Assembly (NCBI GenBank): GCA_963723455.1
Contig: CAVRQM010000001.1
Span: 558,001 to 622,000 of the forward strand
DNA length: 64,000 bases
Direction of reading: 5' to 3'
DNA from: CAVRQM01 sp963723455
Lineage (GTDB): Bacteria; Pseudomonadota; Alphaproteobacteria; Acetobacterales; Acetobacteraceae
The position numbers and the translations under genes were made by a program. Below are positions 17,295 to 26,951 of the stretch, in pieces (the stretch's first letter is position 1; each line of letters starts with the position of its first letter). A model generated the notes under the pieces. It ran no database searches and was not told where the DNA came from. It saw only the letters and a list, made by a program, of their open reading frames with translations.

Positions 17295-19942
17295 CTACCC
17301 GTCAGCCTTCGCCGCCATCGCTGCGCGCACCGCCTCCAACGCGGCGGGCGCTGCCGCCGCATCAGGGCCGCCGGCCTGCGCCAGGTCCGGCCGGCCACCA
17401 CCGCCGCGGCCGCCGACCGCGGCTGCGGCGGCGCGCGCGAGATCGACAGCGTTGAACCGGGCGACGAGATCGGCTGAGACCGCAACCACGATGCTGGCCT
17501 TGCCCTCGGCAGTGGAGACCAGCGCGACCAGGCCTGATCCTTGCTGCTGGGCGATCGCCTCGGCCAGTCCCTTCAGCTCTCGCGCCGGCACGTCGCCCAT
17601 GTGGCGCGCGGCCAGGCGCACGCCGCCGATCTCCTCCGCCAAAGCCGCGCCGCCGCCAGTGGCAAGCTTCTTCTGCAACTCGACCACCTGTCGTTCCAGC
17701 CGCCGGCGATCCTCGACCAGGGCGGCCAGCCGCTCCGGCAGTTCGGCCGGGCTCACTCGCAGCACAGCGGCGGCATCGGTCAGCCGACGATCGTTCTCCG
17801 CCAAAGTGGCCAGCGCCGCCTCGCCGGTGACCGCCTCGATCCGGCGCACCCCGGCGCTGACCGCGCTCTCGCCGGCGATGCGGAACAGACCGATATCGCC
17901 GGTCCGCGCGCACATGCGTGCCGCCGCATAGCTCCACCGAGAAAGGCCGGCCGCGTTATCGCCGTCCGCCCGCCCATCGACACGACGCGCACTTCGTCTC
18001 CGTATTTTTCGCCGAACAGCGCCATCGCCCCCTGTCGACCGCCTCGTCGGGCGGCATCAGCCGCGTCGTCACGGCGGCGTTCTGCGGAGCGACGCGTTCA
18101 GCTCCGCCTCGACGCGCGCCAGATCGTCGCGGCCGATCGGGTCGGGCTGGCTGAAGTCGAAGCGCAGCCGGTCCGGCGCTTCAGGCTCCTTTCTGCGCCA
18201 CATGATCCCAAGCCCCTGGCGCAACGCCTCGTGCAGCAGATGGGTCGCGGAATGGTTGGCGCGGATCGCGCCGCGCCGCCCGTGATCGATCGGCGAGCAC
18301 CGCCGCCCCGACGGCGAGCTCGCCCTGCTCGACCTTGCCATGGTGGACGAACAGATCGCCGAGCGCGCTTCTGGGTCGCACCAGAACGCGGGCCCGCGGC
18401 GCGCTGATCGTGCCGGCGTCGCCGACCTGGCCGCCCATTTCGGCATAGAACGGCGTCTGGTTGAGCAGAGACGAGAGCGCGGACCCCTCGCCCGCCGCGC
18501 TCGACCGGGCGTCCGTCGATGACCAGGGCCGTGACGACCGCCTCCGGCTGTCTCGGTGCCGTAGCCCAGGAACTCGGTCGCGCCCGAGCCGCTCGTGCAG
18601 GGCGAACCACACCCGCCCCTCGGCGGCATCGCCCGTGCCGGCCCAGGCAGTGCGGGCGCGGCGGCGCTGCTCGGCCATGGCAGCGTCGAACCCTGCGACA
18701 TCGACCGCCGCCCTTTCTCGCGTAGCGCGTCCTGCGTCAGGTCAAGCGGGAAGCCATACGTATCGTACAGGCGGAATGCCATGTCGCCGGGCAGCGCGCC
18801 GCCTTCGGGCAGCGTCGCCGTCTCGTCCTCCAGCAGATGCAGCCCGCGGTCGAGCAGGGCAGCGAAGCGGGTCTCCTCCAGCCGCAGCGTCTCCGCGATC
18901 AGCGTCTGGCGCGCACCAGCTCCGGATAGGCAGGGCCCATCTGCCGCACCAGTGCCGGCACGAGGCGGCCCATGACCGGATGCGTGGCGCCCATCATGTG
19001 CGCGTGGCGCATGGCGCGCCGCATGATCCGGCGCAGCACATAGCCCCTGCCCTCGTTGGAGGGCAGCACCCCGTCGGCCATCAAAAAGGCGCTGCTGCGC
19101 AGATGGTCGGCGATCACGCGGTGGCTCGTCTTGAACGGCCCGTCCGGCGCCGCCCGGTGGCGTCGGCGCTGGCCAGGATCAGCGCGCGGAGCGTGTCGGT
19201 ATCGTAATTGTCGTGCTTGCCCTGCAGGATGGCGGCGATCCGCTCCAGCCCCAAGCCCGTGTCGATCGACGGGCCGCGGAAGTCGGCGCGCACACCGGGC
19301 GGACCTTCTCGTATTGCATGAACACGAGATTCCAGAACTCGAGAAGCTGTCGCCGTCCTCATCCGGCGAACCCGGCGGGCCGCCCGGGAAGCGTCGGCCC
19401 GTGATCATAGAAGATCTCCGAACACGGGCCGCACGGGCCGGTATCGCCCATCGCGCCAGAAATTATCGGCCTGGCGATGCGAACGATGCGCTCGTCCGGC
19501 AGGCCGGCGATGGATTTCCACAATGGCCGAGGCATCGTCGTCCTCGGCGAACACCGTGACCAGCAACTTGTCGGCCGGAACTGCGAAGTCGCGGCGTGAG
19601 CAGCGTCCAGGCAAGCTGGATCGCCAGCTCCTTGAAGTAGTCTCCGAAGCTGAAATTGCCCAGCATCTCGAAGAAGGTGTGGTGGCGAGCGGTATAGCCG
19701 ACATTGTCCAGATCGTTGTGCTTGCCGCCGGCCCGCACGCATTTCTGCGCCGTGGTTGCGCGGCGAATACGGCCGCTTCTCCGCACCGGTGAAAACGTTC
19801 TTGAACTGGACCATCCCGCGTTGGTGAACATCAGCGTCGGGTCGTTGCGCGGCACCAGAGGGCTGCTGTCGACCACGGCGTGGCCGTTGCGGGCGAAAAA
19901 GTCGAGGAACGTGGCGCGGATATCGTTGCTAGAGATGGGCAT
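17295..19942 (-). pseudogene. alaS: alanyl-tRNA synthetase, broken by many frameshifts
   Basis: Charges tRNA-Ala with alanine. The span corresponds to 882 codons, the normal AlaRS length, and starts at ATG 19942 (MPISSNDIRATFLDFFA). All domains can be followed but in changing frames: RATTAQKC, NDLDNVGYTARHHTFFEMLGN, GDTGPCGPCSEI, GPSIDTGLGLERIAAIL, NEGRGYVLRRIMRRAMRH, YDTYGFPLDLT, the editing site NHSATHLLHEAL and MELCGGTH. Between about 17910 and 19815 the frame changes at least a dozen times (for instance near 19815, 19764, 19600 and 19380). The last 620 bases are intact. No conserved residue is lost at the breaks, so the gene may be intact in the organism and this stretch poorly sequenced. 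No second alaS is in the window. Confidence 0.9.
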
Positions 19943-19999
19943 GGCGAGCGGAGTGACCTGCTGCGGGGGCACACGGAGTTAGCGCAGCGACCAAGCCCT

Positions 20000-20030
20000 G
20001 TCACGGGCAGCCTTCCGGGTTGCCCGTGAC
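20000..20030. other. perfect 10-bp inverted repeat upstream of alaS
   Basis: GTCACGGGCA (20000-20009) and TGCCCGTGAC (20021-20030) are perfect complements around an 11-base loop, in which two more G-C pairs are possible. It lies 58 bases upstream of the alaS start in the divergent region with the PEP-CTERM gene. There is no T-run on either side. It could be an RNA leader hairpin of alaS or a protein-binding palindrome. Confidence 0.6.
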
Positions 20031-20049
20031 TGCTCATGCGGCAGCGCAC

Positions 20050-20097
20050 GTCAGGAAAGTTTACACTCCTCGCACACGCCCGGTGTAACTCTCTGAC
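20050..20097. promoter_or_regulatory. long inverted repeat, candidate activator site for the sigma-54 promoter
   Basis: Left half GTCAGGAAAGTTTACAC (20050-20066) and right half GTGTAACTCTCTGAC (20083-20097) are inverted copies of GTCAG-n3/4-GTT(T)ACAC, separated by 16 bases. The centre lies about 45 bases upstream of the -24 element and about 70 bases upstream of the predicted transcription start. That is where enhancer-binding proteins of sigma-54 normally sit. Binding by a PrsR-type regulator is inference from the PEP-CTERM context. Confidence 0.5.
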
Positions 20098-20116
20098 AAA
20101 ACGAGGATTATTTTCT

Positions 20117-20132
20117 TGGCATGATGCCTGCA
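20117..20132 (+). promoter_or_regulatory. sigma-54 (RpoN) -24/-12 promoter
   Basis: The sequence TGGCATGATGCCTGCA matches the sigma-54 consensus TGGCACG-N4-TTGCW at nearly every defined position, with the invariant GG and GC exactly the right distance apart. It reads toward the PEP-CTERM gene, whose ATG is 70 bases downstream. Transcription would start near 20143. No comparable element was seen before other genes in the window. Confidence 0.6.
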
Positions 20133-20141
20133 ACACACCGC

Positions 20142-20169
20142 CGCGCTGCTGGCGGACTCTGCCAGCGCG
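20142..20169 (+). other. hairpin at the predicted 5' end of the PEP-CTERM mRNA
   Basis: CGCGCTGCTGGC (20142-20153) pairs with GCCAGCGCG (20161-20169) with a small bulge. The predicted sigma-54 start point is about 20143, so the transcript would begin with this stem, which could protect its 5' end. Inference from position. Confidence 0.4.
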
Positions 20170-20201
20170 TCGTTCACCAAGTTCCTGTCTCGAGATAGCC
20201 G

Positions 20202-20783
20202 ATGAAATCCTTCTGGGTCCTTGCGCATTGCCGATGGCTGCACGTCACGACGTCGCTGGCGCGCTGGGCCGCGATTCCTCACGCGGCTCTGCATACCGCC
20301 TGTGTTGCTGGCGCGATCGGGTTGGCGGGCCTGGGCGGCCTTGCGCTGCTGCCGGCTCGGCCGGCCGCGGCGGCCGGCGAATTGCAACGGTTCGACAGCC
20401 CGGTCGCCTCGCCTGTCGTTCGGACACCCGGACCTGCTGGTGTCAGCGGGGGGGCCTCGGCCGTAGCGGCTGCCGCTGACGGCGGTCCTGCCGCTGCATT
20501 CGCCGCCGCCGCTCCTGCGGACACCGGTCTGCCGGGGTCGGCAATTGCGCCAGCCCAGGAGCTATCGCCACCGGATCAGACCGACGCCGCCCCGCCCTGG
20601 ACGCCTCCCGCATGGTCGCCCGTCGAGTTCGCCGCGCCGCCGACCCCAGCCGACGCGGCGCCGGTGGTGGACGTTCCTGAGCCCTCGACTGTTCTGAGCT
20701 TTGGAACCGCCCTCCTGGCGCTTGCAGCCCTGGCCCGGCGGCTGCGGAGTCAGAGCAGATCCTCGATGCGGACCGGCAACTGA
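20202..20783 (+). CDS. PEP-CTERM sorting-domain protein
   Basis: A 193-residue exported protein. The N-terminus is a long signal peptide whose hydrophobic core (VAGAIGLAGLGGLALLPA) ends near residue 58. The middle is low-complexity, rich in Ala, Pro and Asp. The C-terminus carries the exosortase signal: VPEPSTVLSFGTALLALAALARR, i.e. the PEP motif, a transmembrane helix and basic residues, followed by about ten extra residues. Proteins with this tail are cut and anchored by an exosortase (EpsH/XrtA) and usually linked to exopolysaccharide and flocs. No exosortase gene is in the window. The 3' end overlaps the convergent molybdenum enzyme gene by 34 bases. Confidence 0.8.
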   Translation: MKSFWVLAHCRWLHVTTSLARWAAIPHAALHTACVAGAIGLAGLGGLALLPARPAAAAGELQRFDSPVASPVVRTPGPAGVSGGASAVAAAADGGPAAAFAAAAPADTGLPGSAIAPAQELSPPDQTDAAPPWTPPAWSPVEFAAPPTPADAAPVVDVPEPSTVLSFGTALLALAALARRLRSQSRSSMRTGN

Positions 20784-23023
20784 CGGATGCGCCGGCCGGT
20801 GGCGTGATGCACGGCGTTGGCGATCGCGGCATTCATGCCCACGATGCCGATCTCGCCAATGCCCTTGATGCCGAGCGGGTTCACCACATCGTCCTGCTCC
20901 GGGATCATCAGCACCTCGACACTGGATACGTCGGCGTTCACCGCGATGTGGTACTCTGACAGGTTATCGTTGATATAGCGGGCTGCGCGCGGGTCGATCT
21001 CGGTCTTTTCCAGCAGCGCCCCCGACAGACCCCAGATCATCCCACCCATGTACTGGCTGTAAGCGGTGACCGGATTGACGATTCGGCCGGCCGCGAATGC
21101 GCCGACCAGCCGGGGGGCGCGGATCTCGCAGGTGCGTCGATGCACCCGCACCTCCACGAACTGCGCGCCATACGCGAAGGCGGTGACGTCGTGACGCTTC
21201 TGGCCGCGAACGATCGGATTCTGGCCTTGATACAGCTTGGCCATCGCATCCTCGGGCGCGCCCTCCGGCACGTTCTCGGCATACGCCTCCAACGCGCCGC
21301 CGCTGATCCGCCGAATGGCATCGGCCAGTTTCTCTGAACCGCCATCCGGCGCGGTCAGTCGTCCGGCCCCGAACCGCAGGCTGGCCGGATCGCGTCCGGC
21401 CAGCGGCCCGTCGTTGGCGGTGGTGGCCGCCCGTGCGAGGCGTTGCCGGAGATCGTCGCACGCCCGGGCGACAGCGTGGGTGATGCTCGCTGTGTGACTC
21501 GATCCAGCGGCGAGCGCTGCTGGCGGCAGCTCGGTGTCGCCAAGTTCGACCGTCACCTGATCGACCGACAGGCCCAGGCGGTCGGCCGCAGTGATCGCGA
21601 CCACCGTGTATGCGCCGGTGCCGATGTCATGCCCGGCAATACGCACCCGCGCCCCGCCCTCCGGACGCACAGTCACCCGCGCCGAACTCGCCGAGATGTT
21701 TGTGGGATAGCAGGCGCCGGCACACCCGAACCCGACCAGCCAATCGCCGTCGCGCATGGAACCCGGGCGCGGGTCACGTCTGCTCCATCCAAAGCGGGCG
21801 GCGCCCTCGTCAAGGCAGGTCATCAGGTGCCGACTGGAAAACGGCAGCCCGGTCACCGGATCTCGCGCCGGTTCGTTGCGGCGTCGCAGCTCGATCGGGT
21901 CGATGCCGAGTGCGCAGGCCAGTTCGTCCATCGCGCACTCAAGCGGGAACATGTACGGCGTATCCGGCGGTGCGCGCATGAAGCCGGGCGTGTTGCGGTC
22001 AGCGTGAACGATGTTCACCCGTGTTTCGATGTTCGGGCACGCATACATCCGGGCCGTCGATTCGGTGCCCGAAACGTTATAGGTGCTCGGCCGCGAGGTG
22101 ACCTCCCAGCCCTCATGCCGCAATGCCGTCAGTCTGCCGTCGTGCGCAGCGCCAAGTTGGATGTGGTGTCTGGTCTCGGCGCGGTAGGTTGCGATGGTGA
22201 ACCCCTGGTCGCGCGTCGGAACCAGCTTGACCGCGCGGCCGATGCGACGCGCCGCGATCGCGATCCATGCGGTCCGCGACGTGGCGCCGCCCTTCGAGCC
22301 GAACGAGCCGCCGACGAACCTGGAGATCACGCGGACGTCTTCGGGATCGATGCCGAGCTGCCTGGCGACGTTGCCGCGCAGGCCGTAGACGAACTGGCTG
22401 GGTTCCCAGATCGTCAGCTCGCGCCCGTTCCAGGCGCAGGTCGTGGTGAACAACTCGATCGGGTTGTGGTGCTGGGTCGGCGTGCCGTAGCGCGCGTCGA
22501 TCGTGATCTCGGCCGCGGCGAGCGCCGCCGCGACGTCGCCGACATGATAATCCTCGTGCTCGCCGTCCTCGCGCGTCTCCTCGTCGGCGCCGATGCTGCC
22601 GAATGTCGCGGCAGGCTCCTGCTCCTCATACCGAACATGCGCGCGCGACGCCGCCTCTCGCGCGCCCTCATAGGTTTCGGCCACGATCACGCCGATGATC
22701 TGGCCATCGTGCCAGACCCGATCGCTTTCCAGGGTCGTGGTCGTGTTCCCGCCGGTCGCCTGCTGCGGCGTCTTGGCCTGATCGCCGACATTGTCGTGCG
22801 TCAGGATATCGAGCACTCCGGCAACCGCGCGCGACTCGTCCAAATCAAAGCCGACGACGCGCCCGCGCGCGACGGCGCTGGTCAGCAGGAAGGCATAGGC
22901 CGGATTGGCCACGGCCTCATCGGACGGATAGAGCGCACGGCCGGTCACCTTGGCGCGCCCGTCGATCCGCAGAGCCGGCCTGCCGAACACGCCGCCCTCG
23001 CCCGCGCTCTGGTCGTCCGGCAT
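20750..23023 (-). CDS. molybdopterin-binding subunit of a PaoC/YagR-like aldehyde oxidoreductase
   Basis: Large catalytic subunit (757 residues) of a xanthine-oxidase-family enzyme. It holds the molybdenum cofactor and oxidises aldehydes or N-heterocycles. Seen: GRAKVTGRALYPSDEA at the N-terminus, the cofactor region RFVGGSFGSKGG, NTPGFMRAPPDTPYMFPLECAMDELA, HDIGTGAYTV, and the terminal GIKGIGEIGIVGMNAAIANAV containing the catalytic Glu. The start MPDDQSAG at 23023 lies one base beyond the FAD-subunit stop, so an upstream extension is not used. The order Fe-S, FAD, Mo subunit on one strand matches paoABC. Confidence 0.9.
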   Translation of the reverse strand: MPDDQSAGEGGVFGRPALRIDGRAKVTGRALYPSDEAVANPAYAFLLTSAVARGRVVGFDLDESRAVAGVLDILTHDNVGDQAKTPQQATGGNTTTTLESDRVWHDGQIIGVIVAETYEGAREAASRAHVRYEEQEPAATFGSIGADEETREDGEHEDYHVGDVAAALAAAEITIDARYGTPTQHHNPIELFTTTCAWNGRELTIWEPSQFVYGLRGNVARQLGIDPEDVRVISRFVGGSFGSKGGATSRTAWIAIAARRIGRAVKLVPTRDQGFTIATYRAETRHHIQLGAAHDGRLTALRHEGWEVTSRPSTYNVSGTESTARMYACPNIETRVNIVHADRNTPGFMRAPPDTPYMFPLECAMDELACALGIDPIELRRRNEPARDPVTGLPFSSRHLMTCLDEGAARFGWSRRDPRPGSMRDGDWLVGFGCAGACYPTNISASSARVTVRPEGGARVRIAGHDIGTGAYTVVAITAADRLGLSVDQVTVELGDTELPPAALAAGSSHTASITHAVARACDDLRQRLARAATTANDGPLAGRDPASLRFGAGRLTAPDGGSEKLADAIRRISGGALEAYAENVPEGAPEDAMAKLYQGQNPIVRGQKRHDVTAFAYGAQFVEVRVHRRTCEIRAPRLVGAFAAGRIVNPVTAYSQYMGGMIWGLSGALLEKTEIDPRAARYINDNLSEYHIAVNADVSSVEVLMIPEQDDVVNPLGIKGIGEIGIVGMNAAIANAVHHATGRRIRQLPVRIEDLL

Positions 23024-23024
23024 C

Positions 23025-24049
23025 TCAGACCTCCATCCGCGCCGCCTCAAGCAGCGCCCGGACCAGCGTGCGGCGCCCAAGTTCCGGCTTGAAGCCGTTG
23101 TCGCCATGCGTGACCGCGCCGGCGAACGCCGCTTCGGCGGCTATTTGCGCCGCCGCCTCGTCAAGCGGTCGTCCAACGAGCGCCGCCTCCGCTTCGTGCG
23201 ATCGCCACGGCTTTGCGGCCAGGCCGCCGATGCCGATGCGTGCCGAGCGCACCGGCCGCCGGCCTCCAGGTCGAGCGCCACCGCCGCCGAAGCGAGCGCG
23301 AAATCGTAGGAGGCCCGGTCACGGATCTTCAGATAGAGCGAACGTCTCGTCCATGGCCCGGCAGGGACGTGAAAGCCGGTAATCAGCTGGCCCGCCTGCA
23401 AGTCTGTCTCGATGTGCGGGGTGTCGCCGGGCAGCCGGTGAAGCGCCTCGAACTCGACCGCGCTCGCCACGCCAGCCGAGTCCAGCAGCTCCACCTGGGC
23501 GCCAAGTGCCGCCAGCGCCACCGCGAGGTCGCCGGGATAGTGGGCGATGCAGTGCTCGCTGACGCCCAGCACAGCCAAGCGACGGTTGATGCCCCCGATC
23601 GCCGCGCAACCGCTGCCCGGTTTGCGCTTGTTGCAAGCCTGCCAGCTGACATCGCGATAGTAGTTGCAGCGTGTGCGCTGAAGCACGTTGCCGGCAAGGG
23701 TTGCCATATTGCGCAATTGTGGGCTGGCGGCCTGCCAGAGAGCGTCGGACAGCACCCTGTATTGCGCCCTGATCGTCGGATGGTCCGCTGCCTCGGACAT
23801 GCGGACCAGCGCCCCCAGACGCAGGCCCTCCGCCGTGCACGTGATGCCGCCATGCTCGCCCCGTAGCGCGGCAATGTCGATCAGCAGCTCCGGCCGCAAT
23901 ACGTCGAGCTTCATCAGATCGAGCAGCGTGGTGCCACCCGCAAGGTAGTGCGACGGCGCGCCCGCGTCCGTCTCGGCCCGTGGACCGGCCGTTGCCATCT
24001 GCAGCGCCGTCTCGGCGCGGTCCGCACGCTGCAACGTGAATGGACGCAT
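23025..24049 (-). CDS. FAD-binding subunit of the PaoB/YagS-like oxidoreductase, frameshifted
   Basis: Middle subunit that passes electrons through FAD. ATG 24049 overlaps the Fe-S subunit stop (ATGA). Seen: AGGTTLLDLMKLDVLRPELLIDI (FAD loop), SPQLRNMATLAGNVLQRTRCNYYRD, a cysteine-rich CNKRKPGSGCAAIGG insert that in PaoB holds an additional iron-sulfur cluster, and RDRASYDFALASAAVAL. Near 23249-23260 one base is missing. The natural continuation VRSARIGIGGLAAKPWR, then GRPLDEAA and RRTLVRALLEAA, is in the next frame and ends at 23025. Without the shift the frame continues with nonsense. Confidence 0.88.
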
Positions 24050-24529
24050 CAGCGCGCGCCGGCCGTGGCCAGCGTGCGGTCGCGCGCCTGCAGCACCGCC
24101 TGCACGATTTTCGGATAGGCGGCACAGCGGCACAAATTGCCGCTCATGTACTCGCGGACGTCTTCGGCGCTCCCGGCATGGCCTTCGTGCACGCAGGCAA
24201 CGGCGCTGATGATCTGGCCCGGCGTGCAATACCCGCATTGGTAGGCGTCGCAGTCCAGGAACGCTTGCTGCATCGGATGCAGCGCGCCGGTCTCGCCGGC
24301 CAGGCCCTCGATCGTTGTGACCTCGCCCTGAGCGGCGGCGGCGAGGACGAAGCACGAAAGCACTCGCACCCCGTCCATCAGCACCGTGCAGGCGCCGCAC
24401 TGGCCCTGATCGCAACCCTTCTTGGAACCGGTAAGCCCCAGCCGCTCACGCATGGCATCGAGCAGGGTTACCCGCGGGATCGACGCTGAGCCGGTGCTCG
24501 CGGCCATTCACTTTCAGGAGTATGTCCAT
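24049..24529 (-). CDS. 2Fe-2S subunit of the PaoA/YagT-like oxidoreductase, frameshifted near the start
   Basis: Small iron-sulfur subunit with two clusters: KKGCDQGQCGACTV (plant-ferredoxin type, with the fourth Cys in VLSCFVLA) and CGYCTPGQI with NLCRCAAYPKI. The open frame begins at an ATG at 24507 and lacks the ferredoxin N-terminus. That piece (MDILLKVNGREHRLSVD) is encoded just upstream in another frame from ATG 24529. Removing one base near 24471-24478 joins it to PRVTLLDAM. The gene as found is either a frameshift or an error; the full gene would be of normal size. No Tat signal is visible, unlike E. coli PaoA. Confidence 0.87.
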
Positions 24530-24673
24530 GCGGGTCTCCGCCTACGTGAACGCGCTGGTTCAACGTGCCGGGCGAGCACGGTTCCCAAGTCGCACGACGG
24601 CTCACGCAGGCGCGATGGACGGCCACATGACCGGACAGCGGAACGCTCCCGCGCACCACCGCGTTGGCCGCGC

Positions 24674-25192
24674 ATGACCGGACGCCGGGTGCCGACTCCT
24701 GCCGAACTCAGTCGCGCGCTGCGCCTGACTGACAGCCCGGACCTGCGCCGGCGGCGCTGGATCGTGGGGCTGTCCCTGGTGGGCGCAGGCATCGGCCAGA
24801 TCGTCGGTCTGTATCAGACCGGCATCCTGCGGAATCTTCCGGACCCGCCGGCAGGGCCATTTGACTCCAGTCGGGTCAATGCGTCCGCCTACGCCTACAA
24901 AAGGCTGCAGCTACCGGACGCCTTTCTCATGCTGGGCACGTACGCGGTCACCGCGGCCCTGGCCGCTGCCGGTGGCGAAGACCGGACGGAGCAGGCGCCG
25001 CTGCTGCCGATCGCGATGGCCGGCAAGGCTGCCTACGATGTGGTCACCAACCTGCGCCTCGCGCGTGAGGAATGGCAGGGCAATCAGGCGCTCTGCGCCT
25101 ACTGCCAGACCGCGACGCTGGTTTCGATCGCCTCCCTCGCACTCGCCTTGCCCGAGGCGATCCGAGCCCTGCGGCGGGTGACGCGCGGCTGA
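24674..25192 (+). CDS. putative vitamin K epoxide reductase (VKOR)-like membrane protein
   Basis: A 172-residue membrane protein with three or four hydrophobic segments: WIVGLSLVGAGIGQIVGLY near residue 28, DAFLMLGTYAVTAALAAAGG near 78, and a last one starting right after LCAYCQTATLVSIASLAL. The CAYC (CxxC) pair directly before a transmembrane helix is the arrangement of the VKOR redox centre. The resemblance is from memory of the family and no thioredoxin-like partner is adjacent. It would form or shuttle disulfides if the assignment holds. Start ATG 24674 is chosen over long upstream extensions. Confidence 0.5.
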   Translation: MTGRRVPTPAELSRALRLTDSPDLRRRRWIVGLSLVGAGIGQIVGLYQTGILRNLPDPPAGPFDSSRVNASAYAYKRLQLPDAFLMLGTYAVTAALAAAGGEDRTEQAPLLPIAMAGKAAYDVVTNLRLAREEWQGNQALCAYCQTATLVSIASLALALPEAIRALRRVTRG

Positions 25193-25263
25193 CCCGTATT
25201 GCCGGCTCGGCCTTCAGACGCAAGCACGTGCGCAAGCCTGCCCGAGCCGGCGGCCGTCTGCAA

Positions 25264-26638
25264 TCAGGCAATCGGAGCGGCCCGTCTGGTCAACCAGAGG
25301 AACCGGGACATGAGCAGGATCGCTGCCGCAGTCAGGCCGCCAATCAGCCCGAACCAGATACCGGGCGCTCCCAGCCCGAACCGAAACGCGAACAGCACGG
25401 ATAGCGGCAAGCCCACCCCCCAGTAGGCAAAGGCGGTAATGAACATCGGCACGCGTGTATCCTTCATTCCGCGCAACGCGCCGATTGCCGCGACCTGCAG
25501 CCCGTCCGAAAGCTGGAACACCCCGGCCAGTTGCAACAGCACCGCCGCTCGCCGCAGCGTTTCCGGGTCCTGAGTGAACAGGCCGGCCAGCCAGTGCGGC
25601 ACGCTGAGCAGCAGCACCGAGGACGCGGCCTGGGCGGCCAGCGCCAGCCCGATACCGACCAGACCGGCCCGGCGCACCCCCGCGCGATCGCTCCGCCCGA
25701 CCGAGAACCCGACCCGGACTGTGGCAGCAAAGGCCACGCCCAGCGGCACCATGAAGGTCAGCGCGGCCATGTTCAGGGCAATCAGATGCGCCCCTGCCGC
25801 CGCCGCGCCGAAGCCGGCCGATCAGCAGGGCGGCGGTGGTGAACAGGCTGCTTTCCAGCAGCTGGCTGACCGCAATCGGAATGCCGATCCGCAGCAGCGC
25901 GGCCAGCGCGCGCAGGTCTGGGAGCCATTTGGCCGCCGCCCAGCCAAGCCCGCGATAGCGCCCGGACCAGCGCAGCCACGCCAGGAAACCAAGACACTGG
26001 ATCCAGCTCGCTGTCAGTTGCGCGAAGGCGCTGCCGCGGCTGTCCAGTGCGGGCACCCCGAGATGGCCATAGATCAGCACCCAGCCGACGGGCGCCAGCA
26101 CCAGCAGCCCCGCCGCGCCCAGCACCATGCTTGGGCGCGGCAGCGAGAGACCCTCGGACAACCCGCGACAGGCCGCGAACACCGCCACCGCAGGCGCGCC
26201 GAAGCCGACAATGTGCAGGAACTGCCCCACATCCGGGCGCAACCGTGGATCGACCCCAATGGCGGCCACCAGCAACGGCGCACCCCAGCGCACCGCGACC
26301 AGAAGGGCAAGTCCGAAGATCCCGGCCAGCCACAGCGCCTGCACGAATACCGGCCCCACGCGATGTCGCTCGCGCGCGCCGTCGAACTGCGAGACGAAAG
26401 GCGAGACCGGCATCATCAGCCCGACCGCGGCCAATTGCGCCAGCACCCAGAGGCTGGTGGCAATCCCGACCACGCCCAGCACATGCTCGCCGCGGTGCCC
26501 GGCCAGCATCGAGTCCACGATGTTCTGCCCCATCATCGCCAGCTGCCCCAGCACCAGCGGAAGCGCCAGCCGGCCCGTCGCGCGGATTTCGCGCGCGAGT
26601 GGCCGCGCTCGCGGCGCGTGATGGAGGGCGAGGCTCAT
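25264..26638 (-). CDS. MATE-family multidrug efflux transporter, frameshifted
   Basis: Na+- or H+-driven drug/cation antiporter with twelve predicted helices. From ATG 26638 the first half reads MSLALHHAP, then LALPLVLGQLAMMGQNIVDSMLAGHRG, which is typical MATE. Around 25811-25820 one extra base breaks the frame at LLIG. Deleting it gives GFGAAAAGAHLIALNMAALTF and the second half continues to 25264 with VRVGFSVGRSDRAG and ALRGMKDTRVPMFITAFAYWGVGLP. Together they make a protein of about 457 residues, the normal size. Confidence 0.87.
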
Positions 26639-26755
26639 TGTGGTTCCCGGGTGACTGGCCGGGCGGAGTGTGACGGCTGCGGCATGGCAAGGCAACGCAC
26701 GCCAAACGACGGCGATGGCTACGGTCTGCGCACCCCACCGAGATCAGGGCGAGAT

Positions 26756-26893
26756 ATGCCGCTGTCCACCTGGATTGCACCGCTGCTGACGAGCGCGACG
26801 CTGATGCGGCTGGCGCCGATCACAGTCGTACTGCTGGTCGGCGCGGCACCTCCAAGTCACCCGATCAGGGCGGCGCGACCAAAGCGGGCGTGA
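26756..26893 (+). CDS. possible 45-residue small membrane protein
   Basis: An ATG at 26756, preceded by GAGAT, opens a frame whose product has a hydrophobic stretch (LMRLAPITVVLLVGAAPP) and a basic tail ending RPKRA. It could be a small membrane or secreted peptide. There is no recognised family and the coding signal is weak in this GC-rich context, so it may be chance. Confidence 0.25.
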   Translation: MPLSTWIAPLLTSATLMRLAPITVVLLVGAAPPSHPIRAARPKRA

Positions 26894-26951
26894 TGCTGGC
26901 AACATGCGAGCAACAAATGAAGCCAGGAGTCAGCCACGCCGGATGCCCGGA

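Noticed and set aside
25574..26893. Forward 439-codon frame over the MATE gene
   Set aside because: Antisense to a well-supported transporter; only its last 45 codons might be a separate small gene, listed with low confidence.
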